From positions 5,889,174 through 5,953,173 of the forward strand of contig NC_031477.1 in assembly GCF_000006565.2 (NCBI RefSeq): 64,000 bases of DNA, read 5' to 3'. Both the position numbers and the translations under genes were made by a program. The stretch's first letter is position 1. Each line of letters starts with the position of its first letter. Below, piece by piece: positions 21,350 to 32,434 of the stretch. The notes below the pieces were generated by a model. It worked only from the letters and a program-made list of their open reading frames with translations, had not been told where the DNA came from and did not search any database. The stretch comes from Toxoplasma gondii ME49 (Eukaryota; Apicomplexa; Conoidasida; Eucoccidiorida; Sarcocystidae).

Positions 21350-24300
21350 TTACGCTCCCGATTGCGAAAGCAGCAGATCGAAACTTCCGGTTCCAAGAGA
21401 CACCTGCTTTCCCATGATGATACATTCGCTGACACCTTTGACTGGGTCAGCCCGGTGGTGGACGGCAGCCTCGAACAGGTGCTCGTTTGTCTCTTCGAAG
21501 GATGCCAGCATAAGGGTGGATGCTCGCATTTTTTGAATGCCGAAGCGGTTGATGCCAAGGACTTCCCCCCTGCAAAGAGACAGCGCAAAAGCAAACTTGA
21601 ATGCCACGCTTTTACGGCGTTCTGCACGGCAAGTCCGACCTATTCGTCCCCAGGTGAGACAGCATACCTAGCGTTGTTCAATCCACCAGGGAGAGAGGAA
21701 AAAAGTTGTGAAGCGGCAACGTATAACTCTGCACTCATGGGGTCGGTTAACACACACGGAGTAGATCTGCAAGGCAGCAACAAACTCGAAACTCGTCAAA
21801 CTGCCAAGTTTCGCTTCCTGATGCCCTAGTGGCTCACCTGAACGTCATTACGTCACCGAGAAGCGTCATGTGTCGACAGTCGATATCCATCGAGTACGCG
21901 TCCATACACTTTCGGATTTCGCTGATAATGACAGCTCGCGCTGCTTCGATGCCAAGAATCTGTTAAAAAAGACCTCAAAAGAACCCGTCTGCATCACATG
22001 TCTCAAGAGATGAAGCGATCACCGCGGTTCCCCCCTACCAGGAGCCTATTTTCATAGAGTGGCTCCACAGAATTTTTTCGTGACCTAAACAAGAATGTGC
22101 GAGGCATTCATGCAGTACGTGAGAGCAACATACTTAAAAAATAGTGCAGCACATTCACTCCATAAAACAGAATGCTTGCCTCCGCAACTCTGTTTTCTAT
22201 GCACATGCCTAAATCTGCTTTTCTCAGCCCCAGTGTGCAGATCCCGCAAATTTTGACATTGTTTTTCCTTACCATATCAACTGGACACGGCTTATATGGC
22301 ACGACACCTTCTCAGGCAACACTGTACCAGCGTGGAGTCGAGGGATGTGAGTGTGTCTTGGCTTCTCGACCCATTTTGCAATACTCAAACAAACGTAAAT
22401 CGAGAGGCAGACAAACACAGACAGGTACTCTCCTGGACGCGTACAACTACGTGCACGCATAAAACTGCAAGCGTCACAGGGGCACCACGTTTTGATGAAC
22501 GTTCCTCACAGCAGCAGCGAGAGAGACACAACTCATTGAAGCACTTCCCCCTTGCATGCCTCCTATTACCTGAGCAACTTCCATCACGTGATTCGAGGTG
22601 GCCTGAAGAGCCTTAACACCCTGAGTGCCCATGACATCTCGAAGTCCATAGCCTTCGACAGCGAGGCCGTACACTGTTTTCTTGGTTTTGTCGGGCTGTT
22701 CAACTTGCTCGCACTTGATCACGCCTCTCTTGACGTCCTTGTGGCCACACAGTACAATGTTTAAAAGGCCTGAAAGCACAAGAACATGCACACGTGACAA
22801 ACCGCTACATCTGGTCACCTGGCTGTTGACGAAAAGCTTGCTGCACGATCTTCCTTGCTCGGATAAAACCTGATGTTTAGACCTAACTGAAAGCGGCGCC
22901 CAGGGCATGCGTCTCCCCCATCCGTCACCCGCAATGGAAACATTACTCTTGAGGCGCAACAAAAGAAAAACCGTTTTGGTCACACTCCGAGAAAACACGC
23001 TTCAACGAAGCTAACCATAAACATCACCACTTGAATCTGCACGCGTGAGTCCATCAGATGAAAACTAGTCCACACGTATTGAAGAACCGCATCGTCTTGG
23101 CAGCTCCCGTGTTTACACTACTGCCTCCCCACGAGGGCGCAGGAACACAAAAGTCGGTGGCGATGGGAACAAACCGTTGAGCGGTGATTCGTCTTGCAGA
23201 CGACATAGCAACCCCTCTCATAGGTCTCGCAGGAACCGCAGGGGCAGGTTGTGCAACAGGCACTGACATAGAGAGAGCCATGGAAGAACGGCAGAAGCCA
23301 CTCAACAGTCTGCGTGAGACCGTTCTTTCTTCACCGTGATCGCTGCCACAGCACACGACGCACAACGGGATGAAGCGCTTCGCTCAGCGTTTAGGCGAGA
23401 CGGCACACGGCGCCTAGGCAAATGACAGGAACCACCGAGGGACCCTGGTCGTTTTGTCCCTACCGAGTTTGAGCGCTTGAAGTTGAAAGAAGATCTGATT
23501 TCCTCCAGGAGGCATTACGCGCACTTTCCACTCGTTGATAATCTCCACGGAGTTCTTCGTTATGCGAACTTTGTTGACAGCCGTCTGCCTGAGAATGGCA
23601 TCTTTGACCTGGCAACCACACGACATCGCGCGGCAGGTCTCTCACAGCATCTACAAAAAGAACGCCACGCTGCTGGCTCAAAAACGACCTCTCCTTTCTT
23701 GGTGCATGTGTCACTATGCGAGCCTCCTCAAGAGGTATAAACCATATCACGTATATTTGGTCTATCACCTTCATACCTCTTTGCTCTGGCACACAAGGAA
23801 GAGAAACTGGCATAACTATGGTTGTGTGGAGGAGAGATGTCGCAGCCCCGACAAGCCACACTCTATGACGCGACTTCCATAAATGGGCACGACATCGACA
23901 GAAAGCATGACGTGATCGTCGACGATGCATGCGCAACGATGCCGGAACTGTCCCCTCCTTTTGCGCATCTACATCTGTTGAACAACAAATGGCACAAGCG
24001 GAAACACTGTAACTGAACACTAGAAGTCATGCGCGTGACTAAGTTGGCACGTGCGAGACCCGGTCGCGCACTGGGCCAGTGAACCGCGGCATCGTACACG
24101 GAAAAATTGCTCGCTTCTGCACAAAAACTTGGGGAGACAAATTCAAGCACGCCGCATCCACCAGGGTCACCGATTTACACGTTAGAGTCGATTGTTCTCT
24201 CATCGTGTTCACTGCATTAGCTCGCGTGAAGCTGATTCACCCCCCTTTCGCGCTACACCCTCTGTAATAATGCATTACTTACGCATAGATTAACATAGAT

Positions 24301-27300
24301 ATATATATATATATATTCCGATAAATGGGTCCGAAGACAGTGTGGCCGAGAAAGAAATATGAAATGAGGCCCCTTATACGTCTTGAGCCATGTAGCGAGC
24401 GACGAGTTGACCCGGCAGCTTCCCGTGAGCGCCAGAGGATGTGAACGTACCGTGTTTGCATTGATGTCGAGGAAGAGTTTCCGAATTGTGTGCTGATCGA
24501 GCTTGACGACCAGCCAAGCTCCGTCGGGCGCATAGACCTCTTTGATGTATGAGCAGCACTCCGACAACAGCGTCTTCTCAATTCGATTTTTCACCATCAC
24601 TGCATAGTTGTAGTCCTCGTCGTTAACCAGAGGCACGACGATGATGGGGGTCTGAATCTTTTGCGCTGCGTTTATGATTTCCTTGATACGGGGAACCCCA
24701 AGCGTCACGTTCATGGAGGCCACACCTACGACCCAAAATAAACCACGAGAAGAAATGAGTGAGAAGCTCGTATGCCAAGAAACAGGCTGTATGCAAACAT
24801 GCAGACGTGCAGACCTCCTTGGATGCGCACGCTAAAACCGTCACATACCTGCAGCTTTGTCTTGCTCTGAGCCATTTCCTGACCTGGCTCTCTGGTATAC
24901 GCTCTACTATTACGTTTTCACTGAGATGCCTAACTCCACATGTCTTTCGCACTGCACCCCATGACGTCCTGCCGTTCGAGTACGCAAACGCACACGTACA
25001 TTTATATTAATGTATATTTATCTTTGCCAATACATTTGTCGGGCGTCCCGGAAGGAAAGTCTGCGAGCTGGTCGCAAGGCCCAGCAAAGATGGCGCTTGA
25101 AGGATCGACCCTGAGCTTGTCCAGGTCTCCTCAAGCGCGTTTGGCAAACTGACCGGGGACAGACACATCTTAAAGGTCTCACTACGTCACGTTTGCTTGT
25201 TTTCTCGGATTCGCCTTTGTCGCCTTCCCGCTGGCCCCCGAAAGTGGTTCCGTCCAATTGTCCGGCTTTCTGGGTCGCTGTTCCCGTCTTGTTTGACTTT
25301 TTTCTGCTGCAGCAACGGCCTTGCAGCTCACTCTCTTCTTTCGGTGTGGCATTTGTCAATTCATGAAGCGAAATGGAATCAGCCGATTGGTGATCCTTTG
25401 GGTACACAGTGCGATCTCCTTTATCAAGGTCGGTAGCGCACTCCACAGGCAGAGTACATCTTATACGGTTGGTTAGCTACTACCTTTTATACCTTCCTCC
25501 CGGATTGGGTCTACGGCCAGACTACATCAACGACTCGTAGTCTAGACTCTTAAGAAAAAAGGTCGGTAACGAAGACCTAGGAGCCGCATTTTATGTTTAA
25601 TCGAGAATCGACCTTTCGTTGGCATTTTTCGACGGCGGTGAGGCACCTACCTGCAAAGTGGAACGTCTTGAGCGTCATCTGCGTGCCTGGTTCGCCAATC
25701 GACTGGGCACCCATGGCTCCGACAGCCTCTCCAGCTTCGCTGATGGCCTTGACGTATTTCCGCCAGCTGCATCTCAGGAATTCGAGAATGTGTCTTACTG
25801 TGACCCATTGGTGTTTGCTGAATTTCCATTTTCTTTCGGGGAGACCAAGGTCGCCGTTTCGACACCCACTGCTCGATCCAGGGCAGCCTGGCGTCGGGGC
25901 AAGACCCTTCTCGTGACCTTCGAATTCTGGAAAGGAACGCGACATATCTGGAGTCTGCCAAGTGTCTCGAGAGACCATGTCGGTCTCTTCGTCGCCCGCG
26001 GCGGACGGATCTTCCGCCTCGCTCTTAGTCTTCACACCTCTCGCCTGAAGAGCAGTTTCGCAGTCGGGCACTATCCACTGCCTTCGTTCGATGCCGAAGC
26101 CCTGACGTCTCCAGCAGGCAAGCAGACTGTCGTAGCTGTCTTGCGTCAGCCCAGGTTTCTCGCGGTCGCTTTCGCGATACTCTGCAACATCTGCGGCTTT
26201 CCGTTCCAGCCACGCCCACAACTCGTCCTGGAAAAGACGCACGCGCTCCGTCCCGCTCTGGTGGGTCGGTGCTTCCTCGAGAGCAACTTGTTGGTGCTCA
26301 CACAAAGGCAGGGGCACAACCTCAGCTGTTCGCGTCAAGAGGAACGCACTCCACTTTAGAATTTCAAACGGCAGAAGCGGTACGTGTTGCTCGCGAATCG
26401 GCAACCACTCGTACACTGCGACGTGCGCCAGAAGATTCCCGCGAACCTAAAAAACGCAGAAACAGAGAAGTCACGGTTCTCAGTGTAGAAACAGGGAAGG
26501 CTCCAGGCAGTGACAGAGTCGTGAAGAGACCAGAGAAGCACACGTGATCGACAGAGAGAACCAATGAGCGAGGAGGGTTCGAGTCAAAGGCGTACAGCGA
26601 CAGACGGTCAAGGTGGAGGGAGGAACCAAGACCGGAAACGCTACACAGAACTGCTGGACAGGAAACACCGGAGGGCAACAGGGGACGAGCTGAAGACGCA
26701 GCTCGGCAATGCAAGGGAAATGTAGGTCGGTGGCAATGTCTCGGCATCTTGAAGGAGGACAGAACATCCACTGCACGGCGGACAGAAAAACACCCGCAAA
26801 ACAGGGAGAGACCTTCGAGAGTCTGATCCTATGATGTTTCGTCTTCCAAGAGCCAATTCCCCCCTTCCCCCTCCCCACTCCCTAGGAATGCCTTCTTTTC
26901 GCTCTGCGAAGGTTCCCTTTTCGCTCCTGTTCACCGTTCCGAAAGTCTTCTCTCCTGCAGCGCCCTCCCGCCTTTCCGCCTTTTTCGGGTTTTTAATGAT
27001 TCCCTCTGTCCCCTCTCTCTCCGTCTCGCGCTGTGCCGCACCTGCTGACAGAACCGACTGGTCGAAGCATTTCCACTGGCGGCAGTCTGCAAGAGGATCG
27101 CGAGCTTTTGTCTGTAGGACCTCGGCAGCTTCATGAGCTTGGCCCAGTCCTCGCGGGCTCTCTTCTCTTTCCCGTGGCCACCGTCGGAAGCGCCGAGGCG
27201 GGAGAATATCTCGTAGACGGCTCTGGGCGGTTCCACGTTGCCGCTGGCCTGCCGCTGCGAGGCTTCCACAAGTCGAATATCCATCTGCTGATATCTCTGA

Positions 27301-30300
27301 AGAAGTGCAGTGAGGACCTCATCGCTGTCTGGGGGAAGGATTTTGTCGCGCGCAACTTCCGGCCAATTCGGAGCGGCGGGAGAAGAGGCAGGCGCACACA
27401 AGGGAGACGAGGGGGGGAGAACGTGGAGAGGTTTGATGTGCAGAAGAGACGAGATGTGTTGAAAGACTTTGTCGAGACACATGGACTGATTTTTATCTTC
27501 CATCATCGCTGGGTTTAGGCCGTCATCTCCGTAGACGAATTGGACAATCTGCCCGTCGCTTGTTCGAACCGAGTTGTCGTAGCGAATCGAGAGGTCTTCC
27601 AGAGCCTGCGAGACGAAGCCAAAAGCAGAGAAAACAAAGAGAAGTTCCAGCCTCGGGAGTCGTTACTCAGGCTCCAGGGTGATGAGGAACGCAAGATCCT
27701 CGACAGTTAGCCGTTCGGGGGCGAGGTAAAGGGGTGGACGGAAAGAGGCGAAATCATTCGAAGAGAAGCAGGGACATGCGAAACATATGCCAGACTACAA
27801 AGAGACACGCGGACACACGGAGAGGTAACTTCGCACCGGGTGAAGAAGAAAACCAGAGGGACAGTGACCGGTGGACAGCGCATCGACCAATGATTTCAGG
27901 CCTCCACGCTTGCTCGAATTGTTTCTACGCTTGGTACTTCTCTGCAGACCCTAGCCGTGCGTAGGCGTCTCTTTCTAGCTCTCCTGGGCGTTGCCTGCAA
28001 CCATTTTTACCTTCATCAATCGCCTCTGCATGTACCCCGTTTCCGCAGTCTTGACGGCAGTATCAACGAGACCCTCGCGACCGGACATGGTGTGGAAGAA
28101 GAATTCGTCCGGTTGCAGTCCAGAGTAGAACGAGCTGGCGACGAAGCCGCGCGACTTTGCATCTCTGCAGTTGAGCGGGAAGTGAGGGAGCGTTCGCGAC
28201 ACAAAGCCGTTCTGGATTCTCTGGCCGCTCACGTTCTGCTGCCCCACACACGCAATCATCTGCGCGATGTTGATGAGTGCACCTTTCGCGCCTGAATTGA
28301 ACATGATCAGAGGTTTGTTTAGCGGATGGAGGACGCGGTTGCATGCCTTGCCAGCTTCATTTCGCAGGTCATCCAAAATCGACTTGACGCGGACCTCGAG
28401 AGTCTGCTCCAGTGTACATCCCGGGTGGGGTTGGAGGGCGCCCTTCTTGTACATTTGAATCTCTTGAGCCACGAGGTTGTAGCCGTGGTTCAGAATGTCT
28501 TTCTTCGCAGCTAGAAGCGTCGGACTCGGGGTGACATCGTCGATCCCGATGGTCATTCCACGGTTCGCGAACCACCGCGCAGACAGTTTGGCTATTCGCC
28601 CCATGCACGCAGCTGCTTGAGCGGGGGAGTTATCACGAATCAAATGGAAAAAGAGTCCGAACTTTGCATCCTGAGAAACAATCACACACCGGTCACACAC
28701 ACACACACACGGAAGAACCTGAGGAAAAGGAATGTACACATCACACGATGCCTTGAAGACGAAGCGACCCCTGTGAAAATCACCTAGACCCTGGTTCCCG
28801 TTTGTCTCCCTCGATGTCCTGGCGTCATGTTCCTTCAATGGCCACCGCTCGGGGTTTGAGGACCTCTCTTCAGTCATTTTCTTTCTTTCGGCACGAATTT
28901 GCCCTCTCCCCCTGCCTTTCGCCGTTCTCTTTCCCTCTCGTCTGTGTCTGTGCTCGTATTCTGTTGAGTCCTTGGTTTGAAACGTGAGTGGACCTGATTC
29001 GACCTCATGAAGCGCCCCGCCTGCGCCTACCCCGAGAACTTTTTTCCCGATGCATCCCGCGACGAGTTCAGAATGGCGGAATATGACGTAGGCGTCGCTA
29101 GGACACATGAAGGGCGCCTCTCCAGGGGGGATTCTGGCTGCGGAGAATTCACGTTCCTTCAGTTGGAAGTTGACCATGACGAAGCTGTTGCGATTGGGCC
29201 GGAGCAGGACGCTGATGACCTGTTTGCCGGTCCATAGTTCGACCGGTTTGAGGATGGTTGGGGGCGGCAAGTCGACTCGGCTCAGGCCGTCGGTGAAGTA
29301 CGAGCAGATGAGGCAGAACTGGTCGCGTGTGAGGAAGACGTCTTTGTGGGTGAGCATGTACGAGGAGGAGAGGAAGTCCTGGGTCGCTGCGATCAGCGGC
29401 TCTCCGTTCTTGGGTGTCACGAGGTTGTTGACGACGCCCATGAGGTAGAGGGCCTCTGCGCGGGCCTCATGCGTCTGCGGCAGATGCAGATTCATTTCGT
29501 CGCCATCAAAGTCCGCATTGTAGGGTGAGCAGACACATTCGTTGAACCTGAACGTGCGCCAAGGCATCACGCGCGCGCGGTGCGCCATGATGCTCATTCT
29601 GTGCAGGGAGGGCTGCCGGTTGAAGAGAACGACGTCGCCGTTGCACAGGTGACGCTCAACGACGTCGCCGATCTGCAGATTTTCTGCCACCTGCCGGCGG
29701 TTCGCGTAGCGCAGACTGCACTTGCTGCCGTCGACCTTGTTGACGTAGCAGGCGCCAGGCCAGTCCGAGCACCCCTTCAAGACCGCAGCGCGAAGGACTT
29801 CGATGTTGACTCGGTTCACGCGCTCTGGAAACGTCAGACGTTTCGCCACCCACTCAGGCACGACAACCTCGTAAACATTTGCGTTCGGGTCTGGAGAAAT
29901 GACTGTGCGTCCTGAAAAGTCCACACGTTTCCCCGACAGGTTCCCGCGAAAGCGACCCTCCTTGCCCTTGAGCCGCTGGCAAATCCCGCGTCCCGGCTTG
30001 CTGATGTTCTTCGACGCCAGGAGCTGCGAGACCGCCGGTGCGTCTGCGTTGATCAGGCGCGTGCACTGGAGCTGGAGAAACTCCCAAATTCCGAGGAACT
30101 GGTTCGTGTGGAACCCTGCCTTGACGTGACTCTGCAGCACGTTGTTCAGCTCGGCGATGTCGGACAAGACACAAGTCAAGTCGTCCTCGGTCGTTCCCTG
30201 CTCGCCGATCGTCACCGACGGTCGGATGCAACTCGGCGGAACCAAGAGCCTGGACAGAAGCAGCTTCTCCGGAGACACAATGTCCAGAATCTCGCACTCG

Positions 30301-32035
30301 CTGGGCCGAATGCGCTCCAACAAATTCTTCACGTACAACGGATCCAGGTCGTCCTCGACCGTCATGGCCCGCCCCTCCTTCGACTTCACTACATGCCGAA
30401 TCTTCATGAACTGATCGAGACTCGGCTTCACCACTCGCTTCAAGACGCCCTGCGGCGCTCCACACTCGAAGCACTTGGACACCTTCTTGCAAGCCTCCAC
30501 AGTCCGCTTGAAGAGCAGCCGCTTGACGATCGGGTCCGACTGGTGCCGGCGAATGCGCAGAAGCAGCTTCTCCTTCTGCTCAGGCGGCTGGAGCAACGCC
30601 GCGCAAGTCTTGCAGATGCAGTACAAGATCTGCAACACATACTTGAAGTACCCCACATGGTAGACCGGAGCCTGCAAGTCCATGTAGCCCCAGTGTCCCG
30701 TGCACTGCAGCAGGGTGTGACCACAGGTCTGGCAACGACTGTCGCTTTTATTTGGGCCTGCAGGCAGCGGAGAAAAAAAAACGGCAACGAGAGGTGCGGA
30801 GACTCGAAGGCGCGGCCAGCCACCCGCGAGCGCGCAGTCCAGAGACGCAATTGGGGAGAGAGGCGAGTCGCGAGAGATACTTCTTCGAACGACTTCTGTT
30901 GCACAGCAACCCCAGAGAGAGAAGTGAAAAAACGAAACTGGACGCGTTTCCACAGCGAGGGGGGGGGGGGGAAGATGCACTCTCCAGGCGAGAAATGCAT
31001 TTCTCGTCTGTCGCCTCGTGGCGGAATGCAACTGGTGCACATGAAGCCTAACTCCGACGAGGTTTGATATTCCAAAGCTAATGATCTGGAACACGGTTGA
31101 CGCAAGAAGCCTGAGAACAGCTTGCCAGACGATATCACCTCTCCGCCGATGAAAACATGAACTCTGAATTCCTGTGCTCGAAACGCCCCTCAGCAAAAAA
31201 ACAACGCTTCCTTCTCGACAGAGGGAAACGTGTATAAACACATGTATACAGATTCATAAACAACAAAACAAACGCATATGTTTATATATATATGTATGAA
31301 TATGTATTTTTTGGGAAGTATAGGGGTATGAAATGAACATACAATCCATTGACTGATTCTCCGCCTTAGGGCCCCGTGACACCCAAGGCTCGCGGTCCCG
31401 CCTCCACACTCGTGAATTCAATTGAAGATCTGAACGTGCGAGTCTCTGTTCGCGTCCAAGTTTCGACGCATGTTGTGGAGTGTTTCTGTCTTGCTCTGCA
31501 GGTTTTCTGTATTTCGATCTAAAGGAGAATTGTCGGCGTTGTGCTTTCTTTGTCTTCTCCGCTTACCTAGGCGCAGATCGAGCACACCGTATGGATGAGG
31601 GGTGTTGGTCATGTTGACGTAGATTTCTCTGTTGTGAATCTCAACTTCACTGTATCTGCTTATTTCCTCTCCAGAGAGGACATCGAACTGGACTGCATCG
31701 ACAGTCATGAGAGCACCGCTCTTCTCCTCAACCATCTCCTTACGCAAGAAGCTGCTTCGCAACTGGGCGTTCTGCATGAGATGCGCCGCTGTCAAGGACG
31801 AAGAGGAAGAAGAGGAAGAAGAAGAGGAAGAGGAAGAAGAGGCAGAGGAAGAAGAGGAAGAGGAAGAAGAGGAAGAAGAAGAATAGTCAGTCATGGTTAC
31901 ATCTAGGAAACTTTCACCTGGTTCTGTGGGCCGGGCAGGCATTCTCTGTGACGCTCGTAAGCCGCCTTCTTTTTCTGTCTCTCCTTCATCTCCGGAGTCA
32001 CTTCTCCGATCCTTATCACCGTCGCCAGTCGCCAT
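21350..32035 (-). CDS. RPC1: DNA-directed RNA polymerase III largest subunit (RPC1)
   Basis: Catalytic subunit of RNA polymerase III, which makes tRNA, 5S rRNA and other small RNAs. Ten exons: 32035-31567, 30757-29031, 28670-28011, 27605-27042, 26446-25651, 24725-24451, 23608-23464, 22769-22570, 21959-21838 and 21569-21350. All junctions are GT/AG and in phase, giving 1725 residues (human about 1390). Motifs in order: N-terminal [28 protein letters not shown], zinc-binding [37 protein letters not shown], the catalytic [25 protein letters not shown], the trigger-loop region [51 protein letters not shown], and the C-terminal [23 protein letters not shown] and the LASFE block separate it from the Pol I and Pol II paralogues. 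Exon 1 carries a poly-Ser run, and exon 5 a roughly 150-residue insertion before the trigger loop. Confidence 0.95.
24299..24317. repeat. TA microsatellite in RPC1 intron
   Basis: A run of alternating T and A lies about 130 bp downstream of an RPC1 splice donor, inside the intron between the exons at 24451 and 23608. Confidence 0.8.
28671..29030 (-). other. In-frame, stop-free RPC1 intron (360 nt)
   Basis: The conserved protein runs directly from KKVLG to [14 protein letters not shown], so the intervening 360 nt are most likely an intron (donor GTAGGC, acceptor GTTTCTCAG). Its length is a multiple of three and it has no stop, so retention would insert 120 residues. It includes a CA run at about 28694-28711. 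Confidence 0.7.
30960..30971 (+). repeat. Homopolymer G run in RPC1 intron 1
   Basis: Twelve or more consecutive G residues on the + strand, inside the first RPC1 intron. A similar G run lies near 2080 in an intron of the first gene. Confidence 0.8.
31799..31883 (+). repeat. GAA/GAG tract encoding poly-Ser in RPC1 exon 1
   Basis: A purine microsatellite that, read on the - strand, encodes about 27 Ser residues with a single Ala interruption, between TMTDY and LTAAHLMQN. It stays in frame and is part of the RPC1 N-terminal extension. Confidence 0.85.
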
Positions 32036-32237
32036 GTTGGCTCCTGACTTTCAATGAAGCGAAGTTCGTTAGTGGCGGTCTGCACAGCGCTGTTCGACCG
32101 GAAAGTTGTCGCTCCTGAGGCCTGTGAGTCTCAAAAGAGAAAGGTCCAGGAAGCAGACCAAGAAGGAGGCAGAAGCCTCGATTCAAACAGAAAAAGTCAA
32201 CTCCCCTGGAAGGGTCGCGCCTCGCCTTCTCGCAACA

Positions 32238-32244
32238 TGCATGC
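32238..32244. promoter_or_regulatory. TGCATGC palindrome upstream of RPC1
   Basis: TGCATGC is an ApiAP2-type binding word enriched in coccidian promoters. This copy is about 200 bp upstream of the RPC1 start codon. Function is inferred only from the word and its position. Confidence 0.35.
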
Positions 32245-32424
32245 GCGCGGCCCGGCTGGGCGCCGAAAAGGAGAACTCTCAAAAGACGAAGTAGGAAAAG
32301 ACGTAGAAGAAAGACAATTTCGCATCGACGCTAGATGAAGATGAATCCACTTGGTCTCTTTCACTTCAGCGACTCGATCGCGCATGCTCCCATCTCGCTG
32401 TGTCTCTTCGCGGAGTGTGTTTTT

Positions 32425-32434
32425 GTGCATGCAC
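32425..32434. promoter_or_regulatory. GTGCATGCAC palindrome upstream of RPC1
   Basis: A perfect 10-bp palindrome containing TGCATGC, about 390 bp upstream of the RPC1 ATG and about 190 bp from the copy at 32238. A pair of sites is more suggestive than one, but binding is not shown. Confidence 0.35.
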
